DNA from: Hormiphora californensis
Taxonomy: Eukaryota > Ctenophora > Tentaculata > Cydippida > Pleurobrachiidae
Reading direction: 5' to 3'
NCBI GenBank assembly: GCA_020137815.1
Contig: CM035357.1
Span: 779,974-843,973, forward strand
DNA length: 64,000 nucleotides
Below are positions 42,701 through 53,300 of the stretch, one piece after another. A program made the position numbers and the translations under genes. The notes beneath the pieces are model-generated. The model had not been told where the DNA came from, did not search any database, and was given only the letters and a program-made list of their open reading frames with translations. How positions within the stretch are numbered: the stretch's first letter is position 1; every line of letters starts with the position of its first letter.

Positions 42701-45700
42701 TTTTGTTATGATCAGCAACACTTCAACTTTTATTGTGAAAAAGTTAGAACGGGAAAATTTATAAATCATAACGAGCTCATAGGGCTCCACCAACAGGGTA
42801 AAAACCCGCGGTTACAGGCGGCACCCTCAGGACACACCTTAACAGAGTCTATTAAAATTACTATACGGTAATTTTGTAAAATACACACAGAAACACAAGT
42901 CCATGAAAAATCTCTCAGCCCGTGCTGTCTCCCAAACACTGCCACCGTGTACACCGAAGAGTTGGGCAGGCGAGGTGAGTTGACGAGTTGACGAAGATGT
43001 GTTGCAGCTGGTATGCCAGCAGGATACAGGTAGAGGTCAAAAGAACCACTGAGCGCATGTATATGGAGGAGGTAACATAGGGGGGGGGGGGGGGGGGTAA
43101 TTAGAAATTAAACCTAGTCACCAAGAGAGTTGAAAATGTGGCATTTGAAACGTAAACAAAAGCTATCATACGAAGTAGCTTGTCTAATCTCATATGGGAT
43201 AGAATTCCATGCTTTAACAGATCGGTAGAAAAAACTGTTACGGAAAGTACTGGTGCAAGGGTCAACAGTACACTTGATAGTTGTAGTATCGACCCCGTCA
43301 ACAATATCTTTATTCAGTCTAGACCTGTAAGAGTAATCCGTAGGGAGAATATAACAAATATAACCCGGGAGGCCGTACGGAGCTAGGCCATGGATAATCT
43401 TGAATAAAAGTTTCATATCGTTGAAATAAAATTGCTCACGAATGGGTAAAATACGAAGAGTCACTAGTTTATCGTAATAATCACGCTCACTCCAACTATC
43501 AAGGGGGCTAACACCATACACCCACTTAATGCATCTTTTTTGAGCAGCCTCCAGATCATTGAGAACACCCACGTGGTGTGGGGTCCAGATTGGAGAGCAG
43601 TGCTCAAGAAATGAGCGCACCAGGGTAACATAGAGGGTACGTTTTTGGTGAGGGTTTACAATCATATACATAGTTCTACGTAATAAGTTAAATCTGTCAG
43701 TAAACTTACCAAGAATGTACTGACAATGGTACCTCCAGTCGAGATCCCGGCATACATAGATACCGAGATCTCGCTGAATATCCACATTATCGAGCACAAC
43801 TCCGGCAAGTTTGTAGGAGTAAAGATAGAAAGGTAGCTGACTCCAAGTGGCAACCCAATAGCTCGTTCGGGTAGAGACTACCTTACACTTACCCGGGTGA
43901 AACACCATCTTATTGGTAACTGCCCAAGATTGTAGACAATCTACTGTGAACTGCAAATCCAAGTGTTCCTGCAGGCAGGCAACCTTACTCCATACTTTCA
44001 GGTCATCTGCATACAACAGCATTTTGGTGTTACCTACGAGGCACTCAGTGATGTCGTCAATAAACATAACAAATAGAAGCGGCCCTAGCAAACTACCCTG
44101 GGGAACACCACTAAGAACAGAGAGAAAAGAAGAAAAACACCCTCCTACAACCACTCTTTGAGTTCTACCCATAAGATACACCCTGATTAATCCCAGAAGT
44201 TTGCCATCAATACCAAATCTATTACGGATTTTACTCAGAATCAAGTCGTGATTAACTGAATCAAACGCCTTGGAGAAATCAAAATATATAATATCGGTAG
44301 CAACTCTCTCATTATCATTAGAAATCAAATCATCGAGGAACAGGACGAGTTGAGTCAGACACGACCTACCAGGTAGGAAACCATGCTGTCTACTGTCAAG
44401 CTTACTAATACAAACGCTAAGTAAACGGTTATAAATCAATCTCTCTAGGATCTTCATAATGATACAAGTAAGCGATATAGGTCTGTAATTGCGCACATCC
44501 TTGGTGTCCCCCGACTTATGTACAGGCACCACATTAGCAGCTTTCCAGATGTTGGGAAGAGCAGAACTATTGTATGCCTGGTTATAAAGTATCGAGAGGG
44601 GATGCGCCAAGGGACCAGCACATTCCTTATAGATAACGCTATGAATGTCGTCAGGGCCTGCAGCTTTGCGAGCATTAAGCTTAGACAAAACATCGTAAAT
44701 CTCACTAGCACTGAACTCCATAACGTAACCATTATCCGTAATATCCGGTAACACACTATAATCACTAGCGGTAGAAAAATTAGATGCAAAACACTCGTTA
44801 AATAAGTTAGCTTGCTCAACCCCACTAGATCTAAAAACCTCTCCATTGTTAACAATAGGTGGAATACGTGTGGTCTTAGAGTTAACCTTGACCTGGCCCC
44901 AGAAGCGCTTGCTAACGCTGTCTCTGTTGTCCATGTCAAGGCTCCCCCTGAGCTTCACATCCTCCAGACGCTTCAAACTTGCCCTGGCGGCCTTCCAATT
45001 ACTCAGGTCAATCTCACTACCGGTCCTTTTGGCTCTAAGTCTAAGATTCTCCTTTCTCTTTCTGGCATGCTCCCACTCCATATCGCGTCCAAGAGGTGCA
45101 AGCGATGGCTTGGTAATCTTGGTCGGGATATGAGTCTCGGAGAGATCATTAATGAGACTGTGGAAAGCATCCCAGTTAGAGTGGATATCTCCGGACAGGA
45201 CCCTCAACCAGTCAATAAAACTAAGATCAGCTTTAAAGCCCTCCCAGTTAGCCAAATCAAAACACTTGATCTTCCTACGAACAACAGTAGTACGCTTCAC
45301 ATCAAAATTAATATTAAACGATATAGCAAAATGGTCACTGAGGCAGAGCTCATGCTGATCATGTATACTAATATTTGACACACACCTGGGATCATTAGAG
45401 AAAAGCAAATCTAAAGTATTACCCTTGCAGTGAGTGGGGGAATTAATGAACTGTGAATGACCGAGGTCACCCATCAGATAAGAGAGAAAGAGTTCCTCCA
45501 CTCCACTGCGTGGCTGGGCCTCAGGCCAAATAATTCCAGGAAAGTTGAAATCACCAATGATAACATGCATACAGAACTTTCTACTCTGGAATAAAATATC
45601 AAAATGCTCTTTAAAAGAATTAAAATTAACAGAACCAAGATTTCCTACCCTGTAAAAAGTAGAGATACAGAGCTTCTTGCCGGAGGGAAAAGAAAGAAAA

Positions 45701-48700
45701 ATAGATAGAAGCTCCGCTCTCACGCTGACCTTAGAAAACTTAAAGCTAGAAACATCTAAGTCCTCTTTATGGGCAATGAGCACCCCACCCCCGTTCCTCC
45801 TAAACTTTCTAGGGTTCGATGGATCATGGGGATGAGATTGCTCACTCCTGTCAACACGATAAACTTTAAAATTACGGGGGAAAATACAAGAAGAGCTAAT
45901 TTTAACTTTCAGCCAGGTCTCGTTGAAGATAACGATGTCAAAATCATGTCGGTAGACAAAATCCCGGATCTCACCAACCTTAGTCATATCCAGAGGGGGC
46001 GAGTCAGAGTCTAAGTGACCTGTTCTCACCAGCCCCTGGACATTATTATACAATACTTTAAGCTGTCTGGGACCGGGGTTTTGAATAGAGACATTGGATA
46101 TAACTACTAGCATGAGGTTAATAATAGATAAGGGGAAAGGGGGACATGCGCTCAGTGGCAGACATACCTCATCGTAGCAGCTGCAACAGTACCTCCGCCG
46201 TCCCGTCACACCGTCACCCGCGTCAACATTCATAAACATAGTCATGGCAGTGAGAGGGAAAGGGCAGGCAGGTGTTAGTAAATCATTATAAATATCGACC
46301 AGCACAAGAGAGTGCATATTATGATAGAATCATAATTACACTCTCAAGGTTCGAAAAATCAACAATATTAATTAATTACCAATCACACATAAAAATTCCA
46401 ATATCACGTATACAGATAAGCAACCAAGTAGTTAGTACAGACGAAAAGTGGGTTATCAGGATAAACACAACCTTTAAATAAGATAAGACTGAGTATATAA
46501 GTAGGAATACAAGAAGGATAACTGTGTGAGAAAATATATAAAAATACGCACTGTCATGACAATCACTCTCACAAAAGCTGCTCCTCGCTGATGATGTTGT
46601 GTCGAATGTCCTCAGTGCCATCCTCTTTCTTGATCTTCACAGTGAAAAGGTGGTGCCCCGAAAAGTAAGCCCATAAAACCCCAGGTACATTCTCAAGTGC
46701 TTCCTTCCTCTCCACAAGTCCTCTAGACATCCTGTGAAAAATGCCTCCACTCTTCTTCCCCGTCTGGTGATAAGTAATACGGTTTCTAATCTTACCCCTG
46801 TTGTCCTTTGTCATGATGGTGTCTTTCAGACTCGCCCTGAGAAACACAACAGTGACAGTCCGCGGCTTGCCCTTGTCCTTGCCACGTCGCGGAGCATTGC
46901 GGTGGCAAATGCTCAAGTCAGTAGGTCCTATGTTGGTATGGGCTACCGAGAGAGTGTCAAGGACCTGTTCTTGTAAGTCAGCTGCGGTCTCCTCACTGCC
47001 AGGATCCTGTAGTCCGGAGATGATCACTGTGTTTCGACCAGAGTATGCTTCAGATCGGAGGTGCCTTTCCTCATGGGCTCTGATGTGATCCTCAATCTCT
47101 ACACCCCTGGTTCCACTGACACCTTCCTTCCTGTCTGATTCAAGACGGTCCATGCGTTCCGAGAGACTGGCTACCTGATTAGACAACTCTAATCTCAACT
47201 TCCTCTCAGCATGGAACTCACCAATCATGCCAAGCAGCAACTGGGCGGTATCAGCACCAGGCAAAAGAGCACATAACTGGTCGGTCGTAGTAATTTGGGC
47301 ACCAGCATCAGAGCAGAGAAAATTAATACCAGTTGACGTGGTAGTACTATCAAGCGTCACAGTGGCGGGAGGAGTACCAGCAGGTTCATTGTTAGCAAGA
47401 TGTTTGGCATTTAAGCGTGTAGCGTGGTCGTGCTGAGTCATGTCTGCCTACCCAAACCCTACCCCTCTAACTCAACTTGAAAAAATTCAAATTGAAAAGT
47501 CCGTTGGAGATAGATGATCGCAAGATGCTATCAGCTATCGGCAGATATTGGAAGAGCAACGTTAGCTGAGAGAAAGATATGGATATGAGAAAGATTACAC
47601 CAAGATGAAAACAGTTTGTGAAAAAGTAACACCTGTTTAGAGGTCGTGTCGAGGCTCCAAACAGATGTGACAAAAACTGGAACAATTGGGAGAGGTCGAT
47701 GTAGTTATCGACTCTACTAACAGGTGCATTTCACACATTGAAGCAGCTCCTTCTCCTGGCCCTAATCAGGACCCCAGCCCCCATCACCAGTCCAACCTCC
47801 CCACTATTCCTGGGCACGGCCCACCCACGACACACCCCAACCTTGAATATTCTGGTACAAGCACGAGACACACGGGCAGTAGCTAGGGTACTGGATCACC
47901 TCGCCAGTCTTGCACCTCTAGCTGTGAGTATTTAGTAAATATTTACTCGGAGTTCACCTTTTTGTACAATCTAAGAAAGAAATTGTCGCGGATTAGCTGA
48001 AGATAAAAGTAATGTTTTCCTAATAAATTGGAACTTTTCAGAGTCGTGCCGGTGTGTTACCCTTGAGTGGTGGTCGTGATGGACCAACCTTATTTTGTGG
48101 CCCCCTTCTCTCCGCCCCTGGTGGGTTACCTTGTTATCCTAATTGTATATGACTCACAGAATCTGAGTTCGACCTTTTCACGGTCCCCTTGAAACGTTTA
48201 GCGAGGTCTTTGGGAATGGCCGTGGTATAATGGTATTTAGTTTCCCATTTTGTCTCACTCGATATTATTTCGTTTAGCCGGAGTGGCATTAGTGGGGGAT
48301 GTCGAGAGCTTCTCTAAAGCCGATACTGAATCTCTCTCCTCTGCTCTACAAAACAAAGCCGTTATTATTGGGAAACGAAAACACGAAGTAATAATACCTT
48401 CATTGATCCCTCTCAACTTGTGCAGGGTGTGCCTGATTTTGTGAACTCCACACTGATTGTGGAGCCGTGTGGAGTCGATAATATTTATGATAATACTCCT
48501 TTTTCTACCCCCTGCCTTTGTAACTACCTATATTCATTCCCCAGATATTCCCTCTCAAGTCGTCTACTTATCCCCAGATATTCCCTCTCAAGTCGTCTAT
48601 CTGGGGTTACCACCGGGAGGGATCAGGACGGAGAAAGAACAAAGCAACCATGTCCTACCTATCTTGGGATATTGTTTATAATGTAAGTGGAGCCCCTTCT

Positions 48701-49909
48701 AGCCATTGAACCCCTCCCCTCCCTTAGATAAAATCTTACAACTTGGACATTTCTTATCACGCAACGTAACTCCTCAGATTCGACACTCGAACAATCAAAT
48801 CATCCCATTATGTGCCTATTATCTCTTCCTCTTCATGTGATCAGTCATAATCCCACAATTAATATCCCGTTTTGTTTTAGCCCGTAGCAGAGATGCCTGG
48901 AGAGGAGGATGCCCTACTGAATTCAGATCAGGAAGTTGTGGAGAGCTTGGTACCTGAGTGTGATTTAGCATCATATCTCACCATTGCCTCCACAATTAAC
49001 GTCCAGGTATAAACCTTACCATTGCCTCTACTATTAACGTCCAGGTATAAACCTTACCAAATGATATATACCTCTCTGTGGTCCTCCTGCCCATAGAATG
49101 TGCATTTGTAACACTCACATACACACACACATTTGCAACACAAGTTCTTCCAACATTTTATAAGTTCTTCCTCCAACAACAAACTCCCAGTTTGACGAAG
49201 CGTGTACCCGGTTAATAGAGGGTTTCTGTGTTGCCGCTAAATCGGTGAGGTATGGTAGCGGTTGTGAGCTGCCCGTTAACGCCAGTTATACACTTCACCT
49301 CCTGGCAGGGAACCATGCCCGAATCAATTTTAGAGAAACGGTATGTAAGGTTTGAAGGAGTTTGACGCCCCCTCCCCCCGTTTGATGTAGATCTTCTCCT
49401 TTTCATTTGGTCTGTCTGGCGCCGCGACCCTATCTGAGCGCCGCCAGACAGCATTTGTTAAATAGTTTGAATCTCGACAATAACTTTGCGCTTTGTAGGT
49501 GTTAGATGTTGATGCGGTTGCAGCGTTGAAGCTGTACGATGAATGTCTATCATCTCACCAGCAGTATTCAACAGTGGATTCTCCCAAAACAACTCCCATC
49601 AAACCAGGTTAGGATTCAGAATTTAGAATCCAGATCTTTTCGTGCGAAAACTTCCGGGTCGAAGAGTTGAGTACAGCTGCAGTAGGGACGGCAGTACAGC
49701 TTGGTATCAAAAGTAGAACCAGATGAAAACAAAGTGTGCAGTTTACTAACAGATTTCATAATTTCACTTTGTGATCACTAAACCAACCAGGTGAGGAGGA
49801 AGCGATAACAAGTGATAAGATCGACAGTGATATGGAGGAGTTCTACAGTCGAGTTGTTAACTTTTGTACCACCTATAATCCTGGTTTTATTGTTAACAAT
49901 GAACAATGA
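33763..49909 (+). CDS. MCMDC2: MCMDC2-like gene, copy C, full downstream exon set
   Basis: Twelve exons close in phase: 33763-34005, 34101-34219, 41356-41525, 41770-41985, 47724-47923, 48042-48120, 48278-48387, 48578-48682, 48881-49006, 49191-49340, 49499-49607, 49791-49909 (stop TGA). They encode about 581 residues, against about 680 for the human protein; a short first exon was not found, and the frame can be read upstream to about 33720. Matches include the zinc-ribbon pair KYRCPIETCKG/LRCLFCGEG, GVALVGDVESFSKAD, SSIWGYHREGSGRRKNK, GNHARINFRET and the acidic C-terminus. MCMDC2 is a meiotic recombination factor with a degenerate MCM core. Its intron before 47724 holds a 5.6-kb transposon, which replaced the polypyrimidine tract, so splicing there is uncertain. 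KIF17 starts 396 bp downstream on the same strand. Confidence 0.8.
34617..35120 (-). CDS. Secreted F5/8 type C (fucolectin-like) lectin, copy C
   Basis: A 167-residue counterpart of the copy A gene, with the same signal peptide and domain and a scatter of substitutions (for example ASHSIDGN for ASNSIDGN). Its end differs (INECRYNK) because about 75 bp are inserted next to a duplicated ACATTCGT near 34550-34635. Cysteines and the LYEIEAFG end are kept, consistent with selection on the protein. Confidence 0.65.
   Translation of the reverse strand: MANTLTLGLIIMAVINPTLCIKQSQVPFEDAKLSSTFRSEQASHSIDGNFGTYAHSECSTQAIWLKVLLRWPTWINHVVIYPTHTNNSHYYRFKGAQIYIEDMISGKEILCGTLTLDTVNASHTIKCGSVRLVKVVVIRQHQNTNACIHLYEIEAFGSSINECRYNK
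35728..35850. mobile_element. 123-bp MITE with 3-bp target duplication
   Basis: The ends TAAAGTGCGTTTCAAACGAC and GTCGCTTGAAACGGACTTTA are inverted with few mismatches. ACC is repeated at 35725-35727 and 35851-35853. It interrupts a TATGTTCTAACCC dispersed repeat that is uninterrupted at the matching place in copy A (25064-25115). Three-base duplications suggest a PIF/Harbinger-type origin. Confidence 0.8.
36022..36871. mobile_element. 850-bp pogo/Tigger-like element, non-autonomous
   Basis: The ends CAGTCGGACCCCGATTTAAC and GTTAAATCGGGGTCCGACTG are perfectly inverted and flanked by TA (36020-36021, 36872-36873). Such ends are characteristic of pogo/Tigger elements of the Tc1/mariner superfamily. 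Subterminal CCCCGATTTAACGG copies lie inside both ends. No transposase frame is visible. Confidence 0.85.
36890..37153. mobile_element. Foldback MITE with about 85-bp inverted ends
   Basis: The left arm (ACTAGACCAAAAAACAAAAG through CTTGACGCTGCGGGAA) is repeated inverted at 37075-37153. The loop is CT-rich. No clear target duplication. Confidence 0.85.
37165..38390. repeat. 163-bp tandem repeat, about 7-8 units
   Basis: The unit contains AATATGCAAATAACGGCTAA, CAACTTTTTGTCCGGGGGAC and CGACCATTCTGCGTCGAAAT. Spacing of equivalent points is 163 bp (for example 37195 and 37358). Units decay toward the right, with diverged forms to about 38640. Confidence 0.93.
42231..42735. repeat. Foldback repeat inside the 5.6-kb element
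   Basis: Outer arms pair AACAAAAACCTGACTAAATT, ACTTGGGGTAAAACCATGGG and CGTTCTCCTGTAATCATTAA with their inverses at 42595-42710. The loop is CT-rich with a short CGCACGTGCG palindrome. The minus-strand LINE ends just to its right. Confidence 0.8.
43114..46317 (-). CDS. LINE ORF2: APE endonuclease plus reverse transcriptase
   Basis: A 1,067-residue frame. The endonuclease spans about residues 88-330, with LYNNVQGL at its start, the catalytic glutamate in FNETW, GDFNFPGI and SDHFAI. The reverse transcriptase centres on residues 560-830, with FLPGRSC, FDFSKAFDSVNH near 682, GVPQGSLLGPLLF near 738 and the catalytic YADD near 769. A C-terminal region with SFLEHCSPIWTPH and AAQKRCIKW is usual in CR1/Jockey-like elements. 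All key catalytic positions are present. The start could be later than the ATG at 46317, since the first 75 residues align with nothing I know. Confidence 0.92.
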   Translation of the reverse strand: MHSLVLVDIYNDLLTPACPFPLTAMTMFMNVDAGDGVTGRRRYCCSCYDEVCLPLSACPPFPLSIINLMLVVISNVSIQNPGPRQLKVLYNNVQGLVRTGHLDSDSPPLDMTKVGEIRDFVYRHDFDIVIFNETWLKVKISSSCIFPRNFKVYRVDRSEQSHPHDPSNPRKFRRNGGGVLIAHKEDLDVSSFKFSKVSVRAELLSIFLSFPSGKKLCISTFYRVGNLGSVNFNSFKEHFDILFQSRKFCMHVIIGDFNFPGIIWPEAQPRSGVEELFLSYLMGDLGHSQFINSPTHCKGNTLDLLFSNDPRCVSNISIHDQHELCLSDHFAISFNINFDVKRTTVVRRKIKCFDLANWEGFKADLSFIDWLRVLSGDIHSNWDAFHSLINDLSETHIPTKITKPSLAPLGRDMEWEHARKRKENLRLRAKRTGSEIDLSNWKAARASLKRLEDVKLRGSLDMDNRDSVSKRFWGQVKVNSKTTRIPPIVNNGEVFRSSGVEQANLFNECFASNFSTASDYSVLPDITDNGYVMEFSASEIYDVLSKLNARKAAGPDDIHSVIYKECAGPLAHPLSILYNQAYNSSALPNIWKAANVVPVHKSGDTKDVRNYRPISLTCIIMKILERLIYNRLLSVCISKLDSRQHGFLPGRSCLTQLVLFLDDLISNDNERVATDIIYFDFSKAFDSVNHDLILSKIRNRFGIDGKLLGLIRVYLMGRTQRVVVGGCFSSFLSVLSGVPQGSLLGPLLFVMFIDDITECLVGNTKMLLYADDLKVWSKVACLQEHLDLQFTVDCLQSWAVTNKMVFHPGKCKVVSTRTSYWVATWSQLPFYLYSYKLAGVVLDNVDIQRDLGIYVCRDLDWRYHCQYILGKFTDRFNLLRRTMYMIVNPHQKRTLYVTLVRSFLEHCSPIWTPHHVGVLNDLEAAQKRCIKWVYGVSPLDSWSERDYYDKLVTLRILPIREQFYFNDMKLLFKIIHGLAPYGLPGYICYILPTDYSYRSRLNKDIVDGVDTTTIKCTVDPCTSTFRNSFFYRSVKAWNSIPYEIRQATSYDSFCLRFKCHIFNSLGD
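46569..47441 (-). CDS. LINE ORF1: coiled-coil RNA-binding protein
   Basis: A 290-residue frame. About residues 85-115 form a coiled coil (VASLSERMDRLESDRKEG). It is followed by an RRM-like segment starting NTVIISGLQDPGSEETAADL and a C-terminal basic region (MTKDNRGKIRNRITYHQT), the layout of L1-type ORF1 proteins that package LINE RNA. It is uninterrupted and lies upstream of ORF2 on the same strand. Confidence 0.85.
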   Translation of the reverse strand: MTQHDHATRLNAKHLANNEPAGTPPATVTLDSTTTSTGINFLCSDAGAQITTTDQLCALLPGADTAQLLLGMIGEFHAERKLRLELSNQVASLSERMDRLESDRKEGVSGTRGVEIEDHIRAHEERHLRSEAYSGRNTVIISGLQDPGSEETAADLQEQVLDTLSVAHTNIGPTDLSICHRNAPRRGKDKGKPRTVTVVFLRASLKDTIMTKDNRGKIRNRITYHQTGKKSGGIFHRMSRGLVERKEALENVPGVLWAYFSGHHLFTVKIKKEDGTEDIRHNIISEEQLL

Positions 49910-50305
49910 GCGTGTGTCAACTGAGTTGTTTTTGAATTCTGATGTCTAAACTCTGAGTAAAAGTCTGTTGTCTTAAAGTGTTGTAAATTGTTGTAAGATC
50001 ATCATCTGTCAATATATGTTAAAAATTTCAATCAATTCCAATTTCAATTAATAGTTTAATCTGTCTTTATCTCAACTCCCTGCACACAATAATGAAACTT
50101 CCCTATTGCTTTTCTCGACCCTCTCTAACCGTGAACCCCTATCAACAACTTCCCTGTAACCCTGGTTATGCAGTATCCTAATTTCTCAAACTTCCCACAT
50201 AGCTCCCCCTAACAATGTTAGTATGTAACTTCCCGTCTTCCCACAATATAGCTATCCGACACAGCACCTTCTAACATCACCGACTTCATATTAGCTATCC
50301 CAAGG
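49910..50305. other. Intergenic region between MCMDC2 and KIF17
   Basis: 396 bp between tandem plus-strand genes. It holds the MCMDC2 3' end (AATATATG/AATAATGAAA-type AT-rich sequence but no certain polyadenylation signal) and the KIF17 upstream region, with CT-rich sequence before the start codon. No TATA box is evident. Confidence 0.5.
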
Positions 50306-53300
50306 ATGGCGGAGAGTGTCAAAGTCATTGTGCGATGTCGACCAATGAACGAACGGGAACGCAACCTCAACTGCAAGGCGTGTGTATCGTGTGATGATAA
50401 GATCAATCGTGTCAGTATTTTCAAGAACGAAGATAAAACAACTCCTCCAAAGAACTTTACATTCGATGGAGCGTATTATACTAACAGTACCACGAAACAG
50501 ATTTATGAGGATGTGGCTTTTGCGCTGGTTGATGGAGTACTGGAGGGCTACAATGGAACAGGTAGGAATGTTGTATAGGTCAATTATTACAAAGGAAAAG
50601 TTTTCAAAAAGAGGTACAATTGTTTCACAAAATTAATTAATCATCAGCTCAAGGTTATATTTTATGGTCATTGGTCAATTGATCACAATAATTTCCTTCA
50701 GATGGTAGAATTAACCTTTCTCAATTTTGAAAAAGCTCTCCTCTCCTCTCTTCAAACACCTTTCCTCCCCTCTCTTCACAGTTTTTGCCTACGGTCAAAC
50801 GGGATGTGGAAAGTCATTTTCAATGCAAGGAATTACAGATCCACCCGAGCAGAGAGGAATCATTCCCCGGGCATTTGAGCACATTTTCGAAGCTATAGAT
50901 GTTGATGAAGAAGGAACAAAGTTCCTTGTTCAAGCGAGTTATCTGGAGATCTATAATGAGGAAATACGGGACCTGCTGGGTAAGTTTTTTAGTTACCATG
51001 GTTACCAGTGATGGGTAAGTTGTTTATTAGTTACCATGGTTACCAGTGAACTTTTTAAACTAATAGGCACTGGAAGTCTAAATACCGCCTGAAAGCAGAA
51101 GACTAGTATAAAACATGACATTTCTTCCAGGCAAGGACACGAAAGCTAAATTGGAACTCCGGGAATCACCGGATAAGGGTGTTTACACACAGGGGCTCTC
51201 CCAACACATAGTCAAAAGTATCTCAGAGTGTATCAAGCTAATGGATAAAGGTTGGATGTCCCGATCTACTGGAGCTACACTGATGAATGCTGAGTCGTCA
51301 AGGTAACTAATATTGGTTACCATAGCAACTCATTGGTTGACATGGTAACTAATATTGGTTACCATAGTAATTTCCTCTAATTGATAGTTTCCTGGTAAAG
51401 CTGTTTCTCAATCCCATGATCTTCCTGCAGGTCCCATTCCATATTTGCAATCCGGATAGAGATGTGCAACACAGATGAGGCAAATGCTGATGATGAGAAA
51501 ATTAAAGTTGGAAAACTCAACCTTGTCGATTTGGCTGGATCGGAACGACAGGGAAAAACAGGTAAACTTGACACCATGACCCCCTTCTGGCCATAACATA
51601 ATAATCAAGATCACTGTTACCTACAAAATAACTGTTGGTGGAAACCGTATTTTAACAGCTTTAGATAAAATCTAAAATCCTTTGCTTCAGGTGCAACTGG
51701 TGATAGGTTGAGGGAGGCTACCAAAATCAACCTCTCCCTCTCGGCCCTTGGTAATGTCATCTCTGCGCTGGTAGATGGGAAATCAAAACACATACCCTAT
51801 CGAGACAGCAAACTGACTCGGCTACTTCAGGTATAATAACAGTGGGAAGAGGGTACGTCAGGGTACTAGTAGATCTGCCTAGTACCTGCATGCGGTAAAT
51901 ATCTAGAAATTGAGGTTACCTATCGTACTAACTTTTCTTATCCCTTCATATCTTATACATTCTTTCTAGTTTCTTTCTGTTTTTCCCATGTTACTAATGG
52001 TGCTGATTATTTGTGGTTAACCCCATTTTAGGATTCCCTCGGTGGAAATACCAAGACGATGATGGTGGCATGCATATCTCCAGCTGATAACAACTATGAT
52101 GAAACAATGAGTACCCTCCGCTATGCCAACAGAGCGAAGAACATCAAGAACAAACCGAAGATCAACGAGGTACGTCAAGGTTACCATGCCACCATGGGGT
52201 GTTACCGTGGTTACCATGGGGTGTTACCATGGGGTGTTATCACGTGGTGTAACAATTATAATACCCATGAACATATTATGAAGATCTAGAACAATCGCCT
52301 CAGCTCATTTTACTGTTCAAGAATTAATAAATCCAGTGATATTCACCTCTCTCTCTACCAGGACCCCAAGGATGCATTACTCCGAGAGTACCAGGCTGAG
52401 ATTGAGAAACTGAAAGCAATGCTGGAAGGGAGGATGCCAATGACCCTAGAACAGGCTCCCCCTCCCCCTGCTGTTGTGACAGAAGAAGACGATTCGATGA
52501 GGCGAGAGTACGAGGAACAAATCGAAATGCTTAATGTAAGTTATTTGTGTAAATTTGTAACGAATCGGTTTGAGCAGCATATAAATCGATTTATTAATTA
52601 CTTGATTAACGAATTAATTGCAGAGGAAACCTAGGAATATGGGGCTAATCATCTTCGTTTTCCCCATTACTCTTCACATTTGTCTCCCTGTCTATGAAGT
52701 GTAATGAGATCGACACATGCATGTTACATGTTGCACTCGACTGTGTAATCTGTGACGTGCCCCTCTGACGATATATTGTAGGGTAAGCTGGGGTGAAATG
52801 GCCCGCGGGGTAAAGTGGCCCATGTATGGGGCAAAGTGGCCTTAGTTATTACATGTGGTCACGTGACTTTTTCTCCAGCGGAGACCTGCTCGTTCTGTTC
52901 CAAATTTTCGCTTTAAAACTGCTGTCATTTCTGTTTGGGTTGGCCGATTTTAATTTTGCAAAAACTGCCAGTTAGGCTTTATAATCCTCTAAAACGTGGT
53001 ATAAAAATTTTTGAAGAAATTGGCATTTTTGTTGTCTTAATTGTCAATTTTGTGAAATCGGGGCGAATATGGCCCACTCTCCGGGGCAAAGTGGTCCGGT
53101 CTGGGGCAAAGTGGCCCACCTCTAGGACCAATGAAATGGCGCCTGCAATACCACGTGATATTGGAATGCACAAAAATGTAGTACAGACGATCAAATTAGG
53201 GGCAAAGTGGCCCATGTTCCGGTGCAGAACATGGGCCACTTTGCCCCTAGTTTGATCGTTTCGTCTAACAACACCAGGCACGTGATAAAATCGAGCAATG

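Larger units (their letters stand above)
42740..47455 (-). mobile_element. Non-LTR retrotransposon (LINE), two ORFs intact
   Basis: Minus-strand unit with ORF1 (46569-47441), a 250-bp spacer and ORF2 (43114-46317), then about 370 bp of 3' sequence with a 17-base G run at 43081-43097. Neither ORF has a stop or frameshift. The architecture (coiled-coil ORF1, APE-type endonuclease then reverse transcriptase) fits the CR1/L2/Jockey group; the exact clade cannot be set by eye. No clear target duplication was found, so the outer limits are approximate. Confidence 0.85.
42100..47719. mobile_element. 5.6-kb TIR element with 3-bp target duplication in an MCMDC2 intron
   Basis: The ends TAGTAGAGTCGATAACTACA and its inverse open about 140-bp inverted repeats (to about 42235 and from about 47585) with a handful of differences. 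ACA is repeated at 42097-42099 and 47720-47722. Copy A has the empty site, CCCCCACAGGTGCA, at 26436-26449. It carries a foldback near its left end and a complete-looking LINE; no transposase of its own is visible. The LINE probably inserted into an older, shorter MITE. Confidence 0.85.

Noticed and set aside
44812-45378. Plus-strand frames across the LINE
   Set aside because: Antisense shadows of ORF2.
48425-48520. MCMDC2 exon reading GVPDFVNSTLIVEP
   Set aside because: No donor closes it, and joining 48387 to 48578 restores phase and similarity.
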